From contig CAVSUR010000002.1 of assembly GCA_963731285.1 (NCBI GenBank), positions 186,001 to 250,000 on the forward strand: 64,000 nucleotides of DNA, read 5' to 3'. Under the pieces are notes generated by a model. The model was not told the DNA's origin. It saw nothing but the letters and a program-made list of their open reading frames with translations, and searched no databases. This DNA is from CAVSUR01 sp963731285 (GTDB lineage: Bacteria; Actinomycetota; Actinomycetes; Streptosporangiales; Streptosporangiaceae). The translations under genes were made by a program, and so were the position numbers. This document shows positions 25,851 through 34,152 of the stretch, piece after piece; the stretch's first letter is position 1; the number at the start of each line of letters is the position of its first letter.

Positions 25851-28217
25851 ATGATCCGACCAGAGATCGTCCTGCCGCCCGAGCACATCTATCCGCCGGA
25901 TGAGTGGCGGATCAGGGAGGTTCGGTACTCCGACAAATTCGCCGCCCGGGCGGAAACCGTGTTCTCGCTCGGCAACGGCTTCGTCGGGATCCGCGGCAGC
26001 TTCGAGGAAGGCCGGCCGGCACTCGAGCCGGGCACCTACATCAACGGGTTTCACGAGACCTGGCCCATTGTGCATCCGGAAGCCGCCCCCGGGCTGGCCC
26101 GCACCGGCCAGACGATCGTCAACGTCCCGGACACGACGATTCTCAAGCTCTACGTCGGCGACGAGCCGCTCTACCTGCCCACCGCGCGGCTGACGGAGTA
26201 CGAGCGGACGCTGGACATGCAGGCCGGCACGCTCACCCGCGATATCGTCTGGGCTACCGACTCCGGCAAGCACGTGCGGGTCAGATCCCGTCGCATCGTC
26301 TCGTTCGAGCACCGCCACGTGGTGGCGATGACCTACGAGGTGACGATGCTGGACGCGGCGGCCCCGGTGGTGGTCTCCTCGCTGGTCGTCAACCGCCAGG
26401 ATGCCCGGTCCCCGCAGGACCGGCCCGAGCTGCGGCCCGGCGATCCGAGGCTGGCCACGGTGCTGCCGCAACGGGTGCTGAATGCCACGGTCGCCGAGCT
26501 GGACGAGCAGCGCATCCTGCTCGGTTACCACACCACCAACAGCGGGATGACGCTGGCCGTCGGCGTCGATCACGTGATCCGCGCGGCCTGCGCGCATCAC
26601 GCCGAGGGCACGGTAGGTGATGACACGAGCGAGGTGATCATCAGCGCGGACGCGCCGCCGGGCGTGCCGATCCGGATTACCAAGTTCGCCACCTACCAGG
26701 CCTCCCGCAGCATCCCGGTGCCCGAGCTGGTTGACCGGTGCCGCCGCACTCTGGACCGGGTGCGGGCGGACGGAGTGTACGCACTGATGACCAGCCAGCG
26801 GGAGCACCTGGACCGGTTCTGGGATCACGCTGATGTGCAGCTCAAGAGCCGGCGCAATCCAGTCCGGCATCAGCAGGCCGTCCGGTGGAATCTGTTCCAG
26901 GTCGCGCAGGCGTCGTGGCGGGCCGAGGGCACCGGCATCCCGGCCAAGGGGCTGACCGGGCAGGCCTACGAGGGGCACTACTTCTGGGACACCGAGATCT
27001 ACGTGCTGCCGTTCCTGTCCTACACCGAGCCGCGGATCGCGCGTAACCTGCTGAGCTTCCGGCACAGCATGCTGGACCGGGCCCGTGAGCGGGCCGTCGA
27101 GATGAGCCAGCGCGGGGCGCTGTTCCCGTGGCGGACCATCAACGGCGAGGAGGCCTCGTCGAATTTCCAGCAGGGCACGGCCCAGTACCACATCAACGCC
27201 GATATCGCCTATGCGGTCCACCGCTATGCGAACGTGCTTGGACCATCACATTTCCTGGCCGAGGTCGGGGCCGAGATCCTCGTCGAGACTGCCCGGCTGT
27301 GGGCGGACATCGGCTTTTACGGTGCCGACAGGAAGTTCCACATTCACGGCGTGACCGGGCCGGACGAGTACACGACGGTGGTCAACGACAACACCTACAC
27401 GAACCTGATGGCGCGGCTGAACCTCAATTTCGCCGCCGCCACCATCCGCAGGCTGCGCGCGGAGCAGCCGGCCTCCTATACCGCCATCGCGCACGAGGTC
27501 GGCTTGCAGCCGGGCGAGATCGACGCGTGGGAGCAGGCGGCCGCGGCCATGCACGTGCCCTTCGACGCCGAGAGCGGGATCCACCCGCAGGACGACACGT
27601 TCCTCAGCCGCGAGGTGTGGGACCTGAACTCGACGCCCAAGGACAAGTTCCCGCTGCTGCTGCACTATCACCCGCTGGTGATTTACCGCCATCAGGTGCT
27701 CAAGCAGGCCGACATCGTGCTGGCCATGTTCCTGCTCGGCAACGAGTTCTCGCTGGAGCAAAAGCGCCGTAACTTTGACTACTACGACCCGCTGACCACT
27801 GGCGATTCCTCGCTGTCGGCAAGCGTGCAGAGCATCGTGGCCGCCGAGATCGGTGACCAGCGGCGGGCCCTGGAGTATTTCCAGCACGCGCTGCTGATGG
27901 ATCTGGCCAACGTGGCGGGCAACGCCTCGAACGGGGTGCACATCGCCTCGGCGGCCGGGGTGTGGTCGGCGCTGGTCTTCGGGTTCGGCGGTGTCCGCGA
28001 CTTTGACGGCCAGCTGTCGTTCGACCCGAGGCTGCCGTCCAGCTGGACCGAGCTCGCCTTCTCGCTGCTGTTCTGCGACCGGCAGGTCAGGGTGCACCTC
28101 ACCCGCGGCGAGGAGCACTACCAGCTCGCCGAGGGCGACCCGCTGAAGATCACCGTCCGGGGCGAGTCGCACCTGCTCAGCCCGGAGGGCCCGCTGGTGA
28201 TCCGGCACGGCCAGTGA
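25851..28217 (+). CDS. Glycoside hydrolase family 65 protein (disaccharide phosphorylase/hydrolase)
   Basis: The 788-residue protein has the GH65 layout: N-terminal beta-sandwich (FSLGNGFVGIRGSFEEG, TYINGFHETWPI), an (alpha/alpha)6 barrel, and a C-terminal beta part. Catalytic-region motifs are GYEGHYFWDTE-like AYEGHYFWDTEIYVLPF and HGVTGPDEYTTVVNDNTYTN, whose Glu is the general acid. The late loop DPLTTGDSSLSASVQSIVAAEIG fits the phosphate-binding segment of maltose/kojibiose/trehalose phosphorylases. The exact disaccharide cannot be told by eye. The start at ATG 25851 matches family length. No linked beta-phosphoglucomutase gene is nearby. Confidence 0.9.
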   Translation: MIRPEIVLPPEHIYPPDEWRIREVRYSDKFAARAETVFSLGNGFVGIRGSFEEGRPALEPGTYINGFHETWPIVHPEAAPGLARTGQTIVNVPDTTILKLYVGDEPLYLPTARLTEYERTLDMQAGTLTRDIVWATDSGKHVRVRSRRIVSFEHRHVVAMTYEVTMLDAAAPVVVSSLVVNRQDARSPQDRPELRPGDPRLATVLPQRVLNATVAELDEQRILLGYHTTNSGMTLAVGVDHVIRAACAHHAEGTVGDDTSEVIISADAPPGVPIRITKFATYQASRSIPVPELVDRCRRTLDRVRADGVYALMTSQREHLDRFWDHADVQLKSRRNPVRHQQAVRWNLFQVAQASWRAEGTGIPAKGLTGQAYEGHYFWDTEIYVLPFLSYTEPRIARNLLSFRHSMLDRARERAVEMSQRGALFPWRTINGEEASSNFQQGTAQYHINADIAYAVHRYANVLGPSHFLAEVGAEILVETARLWADIGFYGADRKFHIHGVTGPDEYTTVVNDNTYTNLMARLNLNFAAATIRRLRAEQPASYTAIAHEVGLQPGEIDAWEQAAAAMHVPFDAESGIHPQDDTFLSREVWDLNSTPKDKFPLLLHYHPLVIYRHQVLKQADIVLAMFLLGNEFSLEQKRRNFDYYDPLTTGDSSLSASVQSIVAAEIGDQRRALEYFQHALLMDLANVAGNASNGVHIASAAGVWSALVFGFGGVRDFDGQLSFDPRLPSSWTELAFSLLFCDRQVRVHLTRGEEHYQLAEGDPLKITVRGESHLLSPEGPLVIRHGQ

Positions 28218-28391
28218 CCGGTGCCTGGCCCGGGAGATGCTCCGCTGAGCCTGGCGGTCCGGCCGGCGGTGTCGGTACCGCGGCGTAGGGCCGGCGCCGC
28301 GCCCGGCCGGCCATTGCTCGAGGAGTTCATCAGCGCGTTCGAGTCCCACGATGTGCCCCGGCTCACGGCCGCCCGAGCCTGGAGGCTTCCC

Positions 28392-29107
28392 ATGAGCTTT
28401 CCCGAGATCGTGACCCGCGAGCAGTGGATGCAGGCCAGAGTGGCGCGGCTGGCGCGGGAGAAGGAGATGGCCCGGAGCGCGACGCCCTGAACGCTGAGCG
28501 GCGGCGGCTGCCCATGGTCCGCGTCGGGCAGGACTACGCCTTCGACGGGCCGCACGGGCCGGTTACGCTGGCCGGCCTGTTCGACGACCGGCGGCAGCTG
28601 ATCATCCAGCACGTCATGTTCGGCCCGGACTGGGACACGGCATGCCCCGGGTGCACGGCCGCGGTCGACGAGGTGTCCGCCGCGATGCTGGCGCACCTGC
28701 GCTCCCGTGACACCGCGTTCGCGCTCGTCTCCCGGGCTCCGCTGGTCATGCTGACGGAGTACGCGGCCGCCCGGGGCTGGACGGTGCCCTGGTACTCCTC
28801 CGATGGCAGCGACTTCAACTATGAACTTCGGCGTGACGCTGGACGCGGTGCACCCGCAGTACAACTACCGGCCGTGCCGGATATCGGGGCCGACGGCGGA
28901 TCGGCCGAGCTGCCGGGCCTGAGCTGCTTCCTGCGCGATGACGGGCAGGTCTTCCGCACCTATTCAACCTACGCCCGGGGCACCGACCAGCTTGGCAGTG
29001 TCTACACGCTGCTCGACCTGACCGCGCTCGGCCGACAGGAGGACTGGGAGGAGCCCAGGGGCCGGGCACCGCGGCTGCACGGCGCGGATCCGACGTTCGC
29101 CGACTAG
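28392..29107 (+). CDS. DUF899 thioredoxin-like protein, frame broken three times
   Basis: The sequence matches DUF899 end to end: MSFPEIVTREQWMQARVARL, DALNAERRRLPMVRVGQDY, FGPDWDTACPGCTAAVDEV, LVSRAPLVMLTEY, WTVPWYSSDGSDFNYE, FGVTLDAVHPQYNYR, LSCFLRDDGQVFRTYSTYARG and LDLTALGRQEDWEEP. However, the frame changes near 28480 (one base lost after CCCGGAG), near 28820 and again near 28870. ATG 28392 has GGAGG upstream. DUF899 proteins keep a thioredoxin-like fold, here with C-P-G-C; their role is not established. With all conserved blocks present, the indels may be sequencing errors, but a young pseudogene is possible. Confidence 0.75.
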
Positions 29108-29110
29108 GCC

Positions 29111-30484
29111 TCAGCACTCGACGACGTTGAGGGCCAGGCCGCCGCGGGCGGTCTCCTTGTACTTGTCCTTCATGTCCGCGCCGGTCTCGCGCATGGTCTT
29201 GATCGCCTTGTCCAGCGAGACGTGGTGGGCACCGTCGCCGCGCACGGCCATCCGGGCCGCGGTGATGGCCTTGACCGACGCGATCGCGTTCCGCTCGATG
29301 CACGGGATCTGCACCAGGCCGCCGACCGGGTCGCAGGTCAGCCCAAGGTTGTGCTCGACGCCTATCTCTGCGGCGTTCTCCACCTGGGCCGGCGTGCCGC
29401 CGAGCACCTCGGCCAGGCCGGCCGCGGCCATCGAGCAGGCCGAGCCGACCTCGCCCTGGCAGCCGACCTCGGCGCCGGAGATCGACGCGTTCTGCTTGAA
29501 CAGCGCGCCGATGGCGCCGGCGGTCAGCAGGAACCGGATCACGCCGTCGTCGCCGGCGCCGGGCACGAACCGGGTGTAGTAGTACAGCACCGCCGGGATG
29601 ATGCCGGCCGCGCCGTTGGTGGGCGCGGTGACGACCCGGCCGCCCGCCGCGTTCTCCTCGTTCACGGCCAGGGCGTACATGGTGACCCACTCCATCGCGT
29701 ACAGCGGGTCGGCGGGATCGGCGGTCCGCTCCAGGTTCTGCCGCAGCGCGTGCGCCCGCCGCCGGACCCGCAGGCCGCCGGGCAGCACGCCGTCCGCCGC
29801 GCAGCCGCGCTCGGCGCATTCGCGCATGACCGACCAGATCCGCAACAGCCCGCCAGCGACGGCCTGCTCGTCCCGGCGGGCCAGCTCGTTGGCCAGCATC
29901 ACGCCACTGACCGGCAGGCCGGTGTCGCGGGTGAGCTGCAGCAGCTCCGCCGCCGAGCCGAACGGGTAGGGCACCGCGGCGGTATCGGGCACTACAGCGG
30001 GCCGCCCCTCTTCGTCCTCGCCGAGCACGAACCCGCCGCCGATGGAGTAGTAGGTCGCCACGGCCAGTTCCGCGCCCGCGCTGTCCGCCGCCGAGAACCG
30101 CATCGCATTGGGATGGAACGGCAGCCGCCGGCGGCGGTGCAGGATCACGTCCTCGCCGGGGTCGAACGCGATCCCGTCCGTGCCGGGCAGCGGCAGCACC
30201 CCGGTCTCCCGCACCCGGGCCATCAGCTCCCGGCCGGCCGCCGGGTCGACGTCCTCGGGCTGCTCGCCGCACAAGCCGAGCACGACCGCCGGGACGCTGC
30301 CGTGGCCGTGCCCGGTGGCGCCGAGCGAGCCGAACAGCTCGGCCCTGATGGTGGCCGCCCGGCCGGCCAGGCCGGCCCCGCGCAGCGACTGGCCGAACAT
30401 CGCGGCCGCCTTCATCGGCCCGACTGTGTGCGAGCTGGACGGCCCGATGCCGATCTTGAACAGATCAAAGACGCTGATCGTCAT
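29111..30484 (-). CDS. sdaA: L-serine ammonia-lyase, single-chain (iron–sulfur)
   Basis: This 457-residue protein of the 4Fe-4S L-serine dehydratase family converts serine to pyruvate and ammonia. The beta-domain start SVFDLFKIGIGPSSSHTVGPM and the alpha-domain NGAAGIIPAVLYYYTRF, SGAEVGCQGEVGSACSMAA, EIGVEHNLGLTCDPVGGLVQIPCIERNA segments are clear. The cysteines of CQGEVGSAC and TCDPVGGLVQIPC are those that hold the cluster. ATG 30484 has AGGAG upstream. It lies downstream of the dimethylglycine dehydrogenase-like gene on the same strand and could drain serine made from glycine. Confidence 0.95.
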   Translation of the reverse strand: MTISVFDLFKIGIGPSSSHTVGPMKAAAMFGQSLRGAGLAGRAATIRAELFGSLGATGHGHGSVPAVVLGLCGEQPEDVDPAAGRELMARVRETGVLPLPGTDGIAFDPGEDVILHRRRRLPFHPNAMRFSAADSAGAELAVATYYSIGGGFVLGEDEEGRPAVVPDTAAVPYPFGSAAELLQLTRDTGLPVSGVMLANELARRDEQAVAGGLLRIWSVMRECAERGCAADGVLPGGLRVRRRAHALRQNLERTADPADPLYAMEWVTMYALAVNEENAAGGRVVTAPTNGAAGIIPAVLYYYTRFVPGAGDDGVIRFLLTAGAIGALFKQNASISGAEVGCQGEVGSACSMAAAGLAEVLGGTPAQVENAAEIGVEHNLGLTCDPVGGLVQIPCIERNAIASVKAITAARMAVRGDGAHHVSLDKAIKTMRETGADMKDKYKETARGGLALNVVEC

Positions 30485-30552
30485 CGCACCGCTCCTGTCC
30501 GGGCCGCTCCGCGCTGAGCGGCCCTGTGGTGATCCTGCCCGCCGGCCGCGGC

Positions 30553-33009
30553 CTATACGCCGCGGACCCGGCGGCCGTCCGGATCGTAGGGCGCTCGAAG
30601 GTGCGCGGTGGCGCCGACCAGATCACCGCCCACGTTGACCTGGTAGTGGCCGGCCCGGATGAATTCCGGGCTGACCGGCTCGCCGCCCGGGTGCCGGATA
30701 TAGCCGAGGCCGACCGACGCGCCCAGTGTCTCCCCCCAGGCCGCGGACGTCACCTGGCCGACAGCGGCGCCGTCGCGGACGATCAGCTCGCTGCCCCACA
30801 TCATCGCGGCCGGGTCGTCCAGCACGACCGAGATCAGCCGCCGCCTCGGCCGGGCCGCCCGCGCCTTCTCCACCGCCTCACGGCCGAGGAAGCCGATGCC
30901 GGTGCCGAGCTTGCAGGCGAACAGCAGCCCGGCCTCGGCCGGGCCGTAGTCCGGGGTGAGCTCGCGGCCGTAGGCCCGGTTGCCCTTCTCCAGGCGCAGC
31001 GACTCGATCGCGTAGTAGCCGGCGTTGACCGCCCCTAGATCCGCCCCCGCCGCCATCAGGGCGGTGTAGACGCCGACGGCGAATTCGGCAGGCACGTACA
31101 GCTCCCAGCCGAGCTCGCCCACGTAGGTGATCCGGGTAGCCCGGACGGTGGAGTAGCCCAGGTCGATCTGGCGGCTGGCGCCGAATCCGAACGCCGCGTC
31201 GGACAGGTCGGCGCGGGTGAGCCGGGCCAGCAGTGCCCGCGAGGCCGGCCCCATGACGCCGAAGACGGCCAGCGCCGAGGTCATATCCTGGACCGCGGCC
31301 CGGCTGCCCGGCGGCATCCGCCGGCTGATGTGGTCCTTGTCCCGCTCGGTGGTGGCGGCGCTGCTGACCAGCAGGTACTCGTCCGCGGCGAGCCGGGTCA
31401 CGGTGATGTCGGCCTCGTAGGTGCCGCGCTCGCCGAGCATCCCGGTGTACACGGCGCGGCCGGGCTCGACGGCCACGTCGTTCGTGCACAGCCACTGCAG
31501 CGCCGCCTCTGCGTCCGGGCCGGTCACCAGGTACTTGGAGAACGAGGTCTGGTCGAACACCGCCACCGCCCGGCGGGCGGCCCGATGCTCGGCGGCGGAC
31601 CAGGGCTGCCAGTTCTGCTTGCCCCAGGAGTACTCAATCACCGGCTCCGCGTCCGGCGGGGCGAAGAAGTTGGCCCGTTCCCAGCCCATCTTGCTGCCGA
31701 AGCAGGCGCCCGCAGCGGCCAGCAGGTGGTAGACGGGCGAGCGGCGGAACGGCCGGGCGGTCTCCAGCTCGCGGTTCGGCCAGGGGATCGCGTAGTGCAG
31801 GCCGAGCACCTCGCCGACCCGGTCGCGCAGCCACCGGCTGTTGCCGTTGAACGCGGCGAACCGCCGGATGTCCACGGCGGTCAGGTCGCTGGTGGGCACG
31901 CCCTCGACGATCCACTCGGCCAGGGCCAGCCCGGCCCCGCCGGCCGACGCGATGCCAACCGAGTTGAGGCCGGCCGCCACGAAGAAGTTCCGGCACTCTG
32001 GCGCCTCGCCGAGGATGAACTGGTTGTCGGGGGTAAAGCTCTCCGGGCCGTTGTAGAGCTTCTTGATCCCGGTGCCGGCCAGCGCGGGAAGGCGGTGCAC
32101 GGCGCTGTCCATCAGCACCGAGAAGTGCTCCCAGTCTTCATCCAGCAGCCGGAACTCGAACGGGTAGGGCAGCTCTTCCGGCGCCGCCCAGGGCTTGGCG
32201 ACCGGCTCGAACCCGCCGACCACCAGGCCGCCGACCTCCTCTTTGAAGTAGGTGTAGCCGTCCGGGTCGCGCAGCACCGGAGCGCCGGAGTGCATCCCGG
32301 CCAGCTGCTCAGTCACCACGTAGAAGTGCTCGGCCGAGTGCAGCGGTACCGTCACCCCGGCCAGCGCGCCCACCTGCTTGGCCCACTGGCCGGCGCAGTT
32401 GACGACGATCTCGGCCTCGACCTCGCCCGCGTCGGTCCGCACCCCGGTCACCGCTCCCCCGGCCACGGTGACCCCGGTGACCCGGGTCCGCTCGGCGATG
32501 ACCGCGCCCCGCTGCCGGGCGCCGCGGGCCAGCGCCGCGGTCAGGTCGGTGGGGTTGGCCCGGCCGTCACCGGGCAGCCAGATCGCCCCGGCCAGGTCGT
32601 CGGTGCGCAGCCCGGGAAATAGCCCGGCGGCCCGGCGCGGGCTGATCAGCTCGCACTCCAGGCCGTAGGCCTCCGCGGTGGCCGCGGTGCGGCGCAGCGC
32701 GGTCAGCCGGTCCGCGGTGCGCGCTACCGTGACGCCGCCGCAGCGGCGAAAGCCACCCGACAGGCCCGTCTCGGCCTCCAGCCGCGCGTACAGGTCGGCG
32801 GAGTACTGCACCAGCCGGGTCCCGGCCTCCGAGGCGCGCAGCTGGCCGACCAGGCCCGCCGCGTGCCAGGTGGTGCCGCAGGACAGCTGGCCCTGTTCCA
32901 GCAGCAGCACGTCGGTGCGGCCGAGCAGGGTGAGGTGGTAGGCGACGCTGGTGCCGATCACCCCGCCGCCGATGATCACGATCTGGGCCCGGCCGGGCAG
33001 CGCGGTCAC
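30553..33009 (-). CDS. FAD-dependent dimethylglycine/sarcosine dehydrogenase–GcvT fusion
   Basis: The start is taken as the GTG at 33009 (VTALPGRAQIVIIGGGVIG), overlapping the stop of the upstream kinase gene. It gives about 818 residues. The N-terminal half is a DAO-type FAD oxidoreductase: IVIIGGGVIGTSVAYHLTLLG, then CGTTWHAAGLVGQLR, where the His is the covalent FAD attachment site in this family. From about residue 430 comes a GcvT-like tetrahydrofolate-binding domain (FDQTSFSKYLVTGPDAE, GELGWELYVPAEFAVGVY, GNRAYGRELTPDYGPAEAGL). These enzymes remove N-methyl groups and pass them to folate. Substrate could be dimethylglycine, sarcosine or a related methylated amine. Confidence 0.9.
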   Translation of the reverse strand: MTALPGRAQIVIIGGGVIGTSVAYHLTLLGRTDVLLLEQGQLSCGTTWHAAGLVGQLRASEAGTRLVQYSADLYARLEAETGLSGGFRRCGGVTVARTADRLTALRRTAATAEAYGLECELISPRRAAGLFPGLRTDDLAGAIWLPGDGRANPTDLTAALARGARQRGAVIAERTRVTGVTVAGGAVTGVRTDAGEVEAEIVVNCAGQWAKQVGALAGVTVPLHSAEHFYVVTEQLAGMHSGAPVLRDPDGYTYFKEEVGGLVVGGFEPVAKPWAAPEELPYPFEFRLLDEDWEHFSVLMDSAVHRLPALAGTGIKKLYNGPESFTPDNQFILGEAPECRNFFVAAGLNSVGIASAGGAGLALAEWIVEGVPTSDLTAVDIRRFAAFNGNSRWLRDRVGEVLGLHYAIPWPNRELETARPFRRSPVYHLLAAAGACFGSKMGWERANFFAPPDAEPVIEYSWGKQNWQPWSAAEHRAARRAVAVFDQTSFSKYLVTGPDAEAALQWLCTNDVAVEPGRAVYTGMLGERGTYEADITVTRLAADEYLLVSSAATTERDKDHISRRMPPGSRAAVQDMTSALAVFGVMGPASRALLARLTRADLSDAAFGFGASRQIDLGYSTVRATRITYVGELGWELYVPAEFAVGVYTALMAAGADLGAVNAGYYAIESLRLEKGNRAYGRELTPDYGPAEAGLLFACKLGTGIGFLGREAVEKARAARPRRRLISVVLDDPAAMMWGSELIVRDGAAVGQVTSAAWGETLGASVGLGYIRHPGGEPVSPEFIRAGHYQVNVGGDLVGATAHLRAPYDPDGRRVRGV

Positions 33010-33941
33010 CGGCCCGGATCCCGGTCGTCGATCTGCACCCCGTCTAGCAGCCGGGCGAACCCGGGGCCGGTGAAGCCGGCGGCGGCCGCCTCGTACTTCT
33101 CCATGGCCCAGGACCAGAAGTCGAACTCCAGCGGGCTGCTCGCGCTCTGGATGGCGCCCCACAGCGTCCAGCCGTACCGGGCGACCAGGCCGAACAGCTC
33201 GGCGCGGGCGATCCGGCTGGGGCGGGGCCGCCCGTAGTAGGCGGTGACCAGCGCGGCCAGCCCGTCGGCCGGCAGGCCGGACTCAGCCGCGATGTTGCCG
33301 AGCTCGAAGCACGGGTCATTGTTGCCCGAGTACTCGTAGTCGATCAGCCAGATGCGGTCCCCGTCGTCGATGAAGTTGCCGGCCAGCAGGTCGTTGTGAC
33401 ACGGAACCGTGCCCTCGTCACCGGCCGCGAGGGCCGCCTGCGCCGCCGCGAACTGCGGCCAGAGCCGGTCGTAGCCGCGCGGCACGCGCAGGCCGAGCTC
33501 GGCGGTCACCGCCGAGTACCGGGCCTGGATCGAGAACATGTCGAAGTCATTGCCGAACCGGGGCGCGGCGTGCAGCCGGCGGCAGGCCGCCGCGATGCGC
33601 GCGGTGTTCGCCGGGTCGGCGACATCGGCGCTGGTGCAGGTCCGGCCGGGCAGGAAGCCGATCACCAGCAGGCAGTCCTCGGGCCGGTACTCGATGACCG
33701 GGGCGCCGGCCCCGGCCGCCGCGGCGATCACCGAGTTGGCGTACTCGACGTCCCGGTCGATGGCCAGCAGGCTGCCGCCGGCCGTCCACACCCGCGCGAC
33801 GAACTCGCCGCCGGGCGTGCGCACGTGGTAGTTGCGATTGGTCAGGCCGCCCGGCAGCTCGGCCACCGACCGCGGCGTCCCCGCCAGGCTCCGCGCCCGG
33901 TCCAGCAGCCCGCTGACATCAGCAGCCGAGGTCTGGCTCAT
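33006..33941 (-). CDS. Choline/ethanolamine kinase-like phosphotransferase
   Basis: The 311-residue protein belongs to the aminoglycoside/choline kinase-like fold: PGGLTNRNYHVRTPGG and EFVARVW in the N lobe, catalytic CHNDLLAGNFI (the Brenner-type H-N-D) and the metal-binding IWLIDYEYSGNNDPCFELGN. The Y-E-Y-S-G-x-N-D block is characteristic of choline/ethanolamine kinases. ATG 33941 has GGAGGAAAGG upstream. It is the first gene of the minus-strand operon (kinase–dehydrogenase) and is divergent from a permease, so its substrate may be choline or another small alcohol amine taken up by that permease. Confidence 0.85.
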   Translation of the reverse strand: MSQTSAADVSGLLDRARSLAGTPRSVAELPGGLTNRNYHVRTPGGEFVARVWTAGGSLLAIDRDVEYANSVIAAAAGAGAPVIEYRPEDCLLVIGFLPGRTCTSADVADPANTARIAAACRRLHAAPRFGNDFDMFSIQARYSAVTAELGLRVPRGYDRLWPQFAAAQAALAAGDEGTVPCHNDLLAGNFIDDGDRIWLIDYEYSGNNDPCFELGNIAAESGLPADGLAALVTAYYGRPRPSRIARAELFGLVARYGWTLWGAIQSASSPLEFDFWSWAMEKYEAAAAGFTGPGFARLLDGVQIDDRDPGR

Positions 33942-34005
33942 CGGCCTTTCCTCCTCCCCGGCGCGGCCTGGCCCTGAGCGCAGGGTAATTGCTGACCCCT
34001 AAAAC

Positions 34006-34013
34006 GTCTAGAC
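34006..34013. promoter_or_regulatory. HutC/GntR-type operator GTCTAGAC
   Basis: The palindrome GTCTAGAC fits the GT-x-TA-x-AC consensus described for HutC-subfamily GntR repressors. It sits 65 bp upstream of the kinase start and 140 bp upstream of the permease, within an AT-richer patch of the divergent promoter region. A HutC-type regulator is encoded two genes away (35748), so it is the likely binder. Confidence 0.65.
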
Positions 34014-34072
34014 ACAAAAGCCGCCACCGGGCGGCCGGGCGCCCCCGCGGCGCGGCGGGCCGGAAAGGGTAT

Positions 34073-34092
34073 GGACAATAAGCCGATTGTCC
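34073..34092. promoter_or_regulatory. Inverted repeat GGACAAT–6 bp–ATTGTCC
   Basis: The 7-bp perfect arms GGACAAT (34073–34079) and ATTGTCC (34086–34092) are separated by AAGCCG, about 60 bp upstream of the permease start. This may be a second regulatory site or part of the permease leader. Confidence 0.5.
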
Positions 34093-34152
34093 CCGTACGC
34101 TACGCGTCAGCTTGCGGCCCAGCTGTCGCCCAGCATCCGGGAGGTCCCGCTC

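Noticed and set aside
29222..30517. Plus-strand open frame opposite sdaA
   Set aside because: Composition is shadow-like and the minus strand carries the clear serine dehydratase.
30485..30552. Possible glycine riboswitch near sdaA and the dehydrogenase
   Set aside because: The gap is only 68 bp and has no glycine-aptamer-like conserved core.
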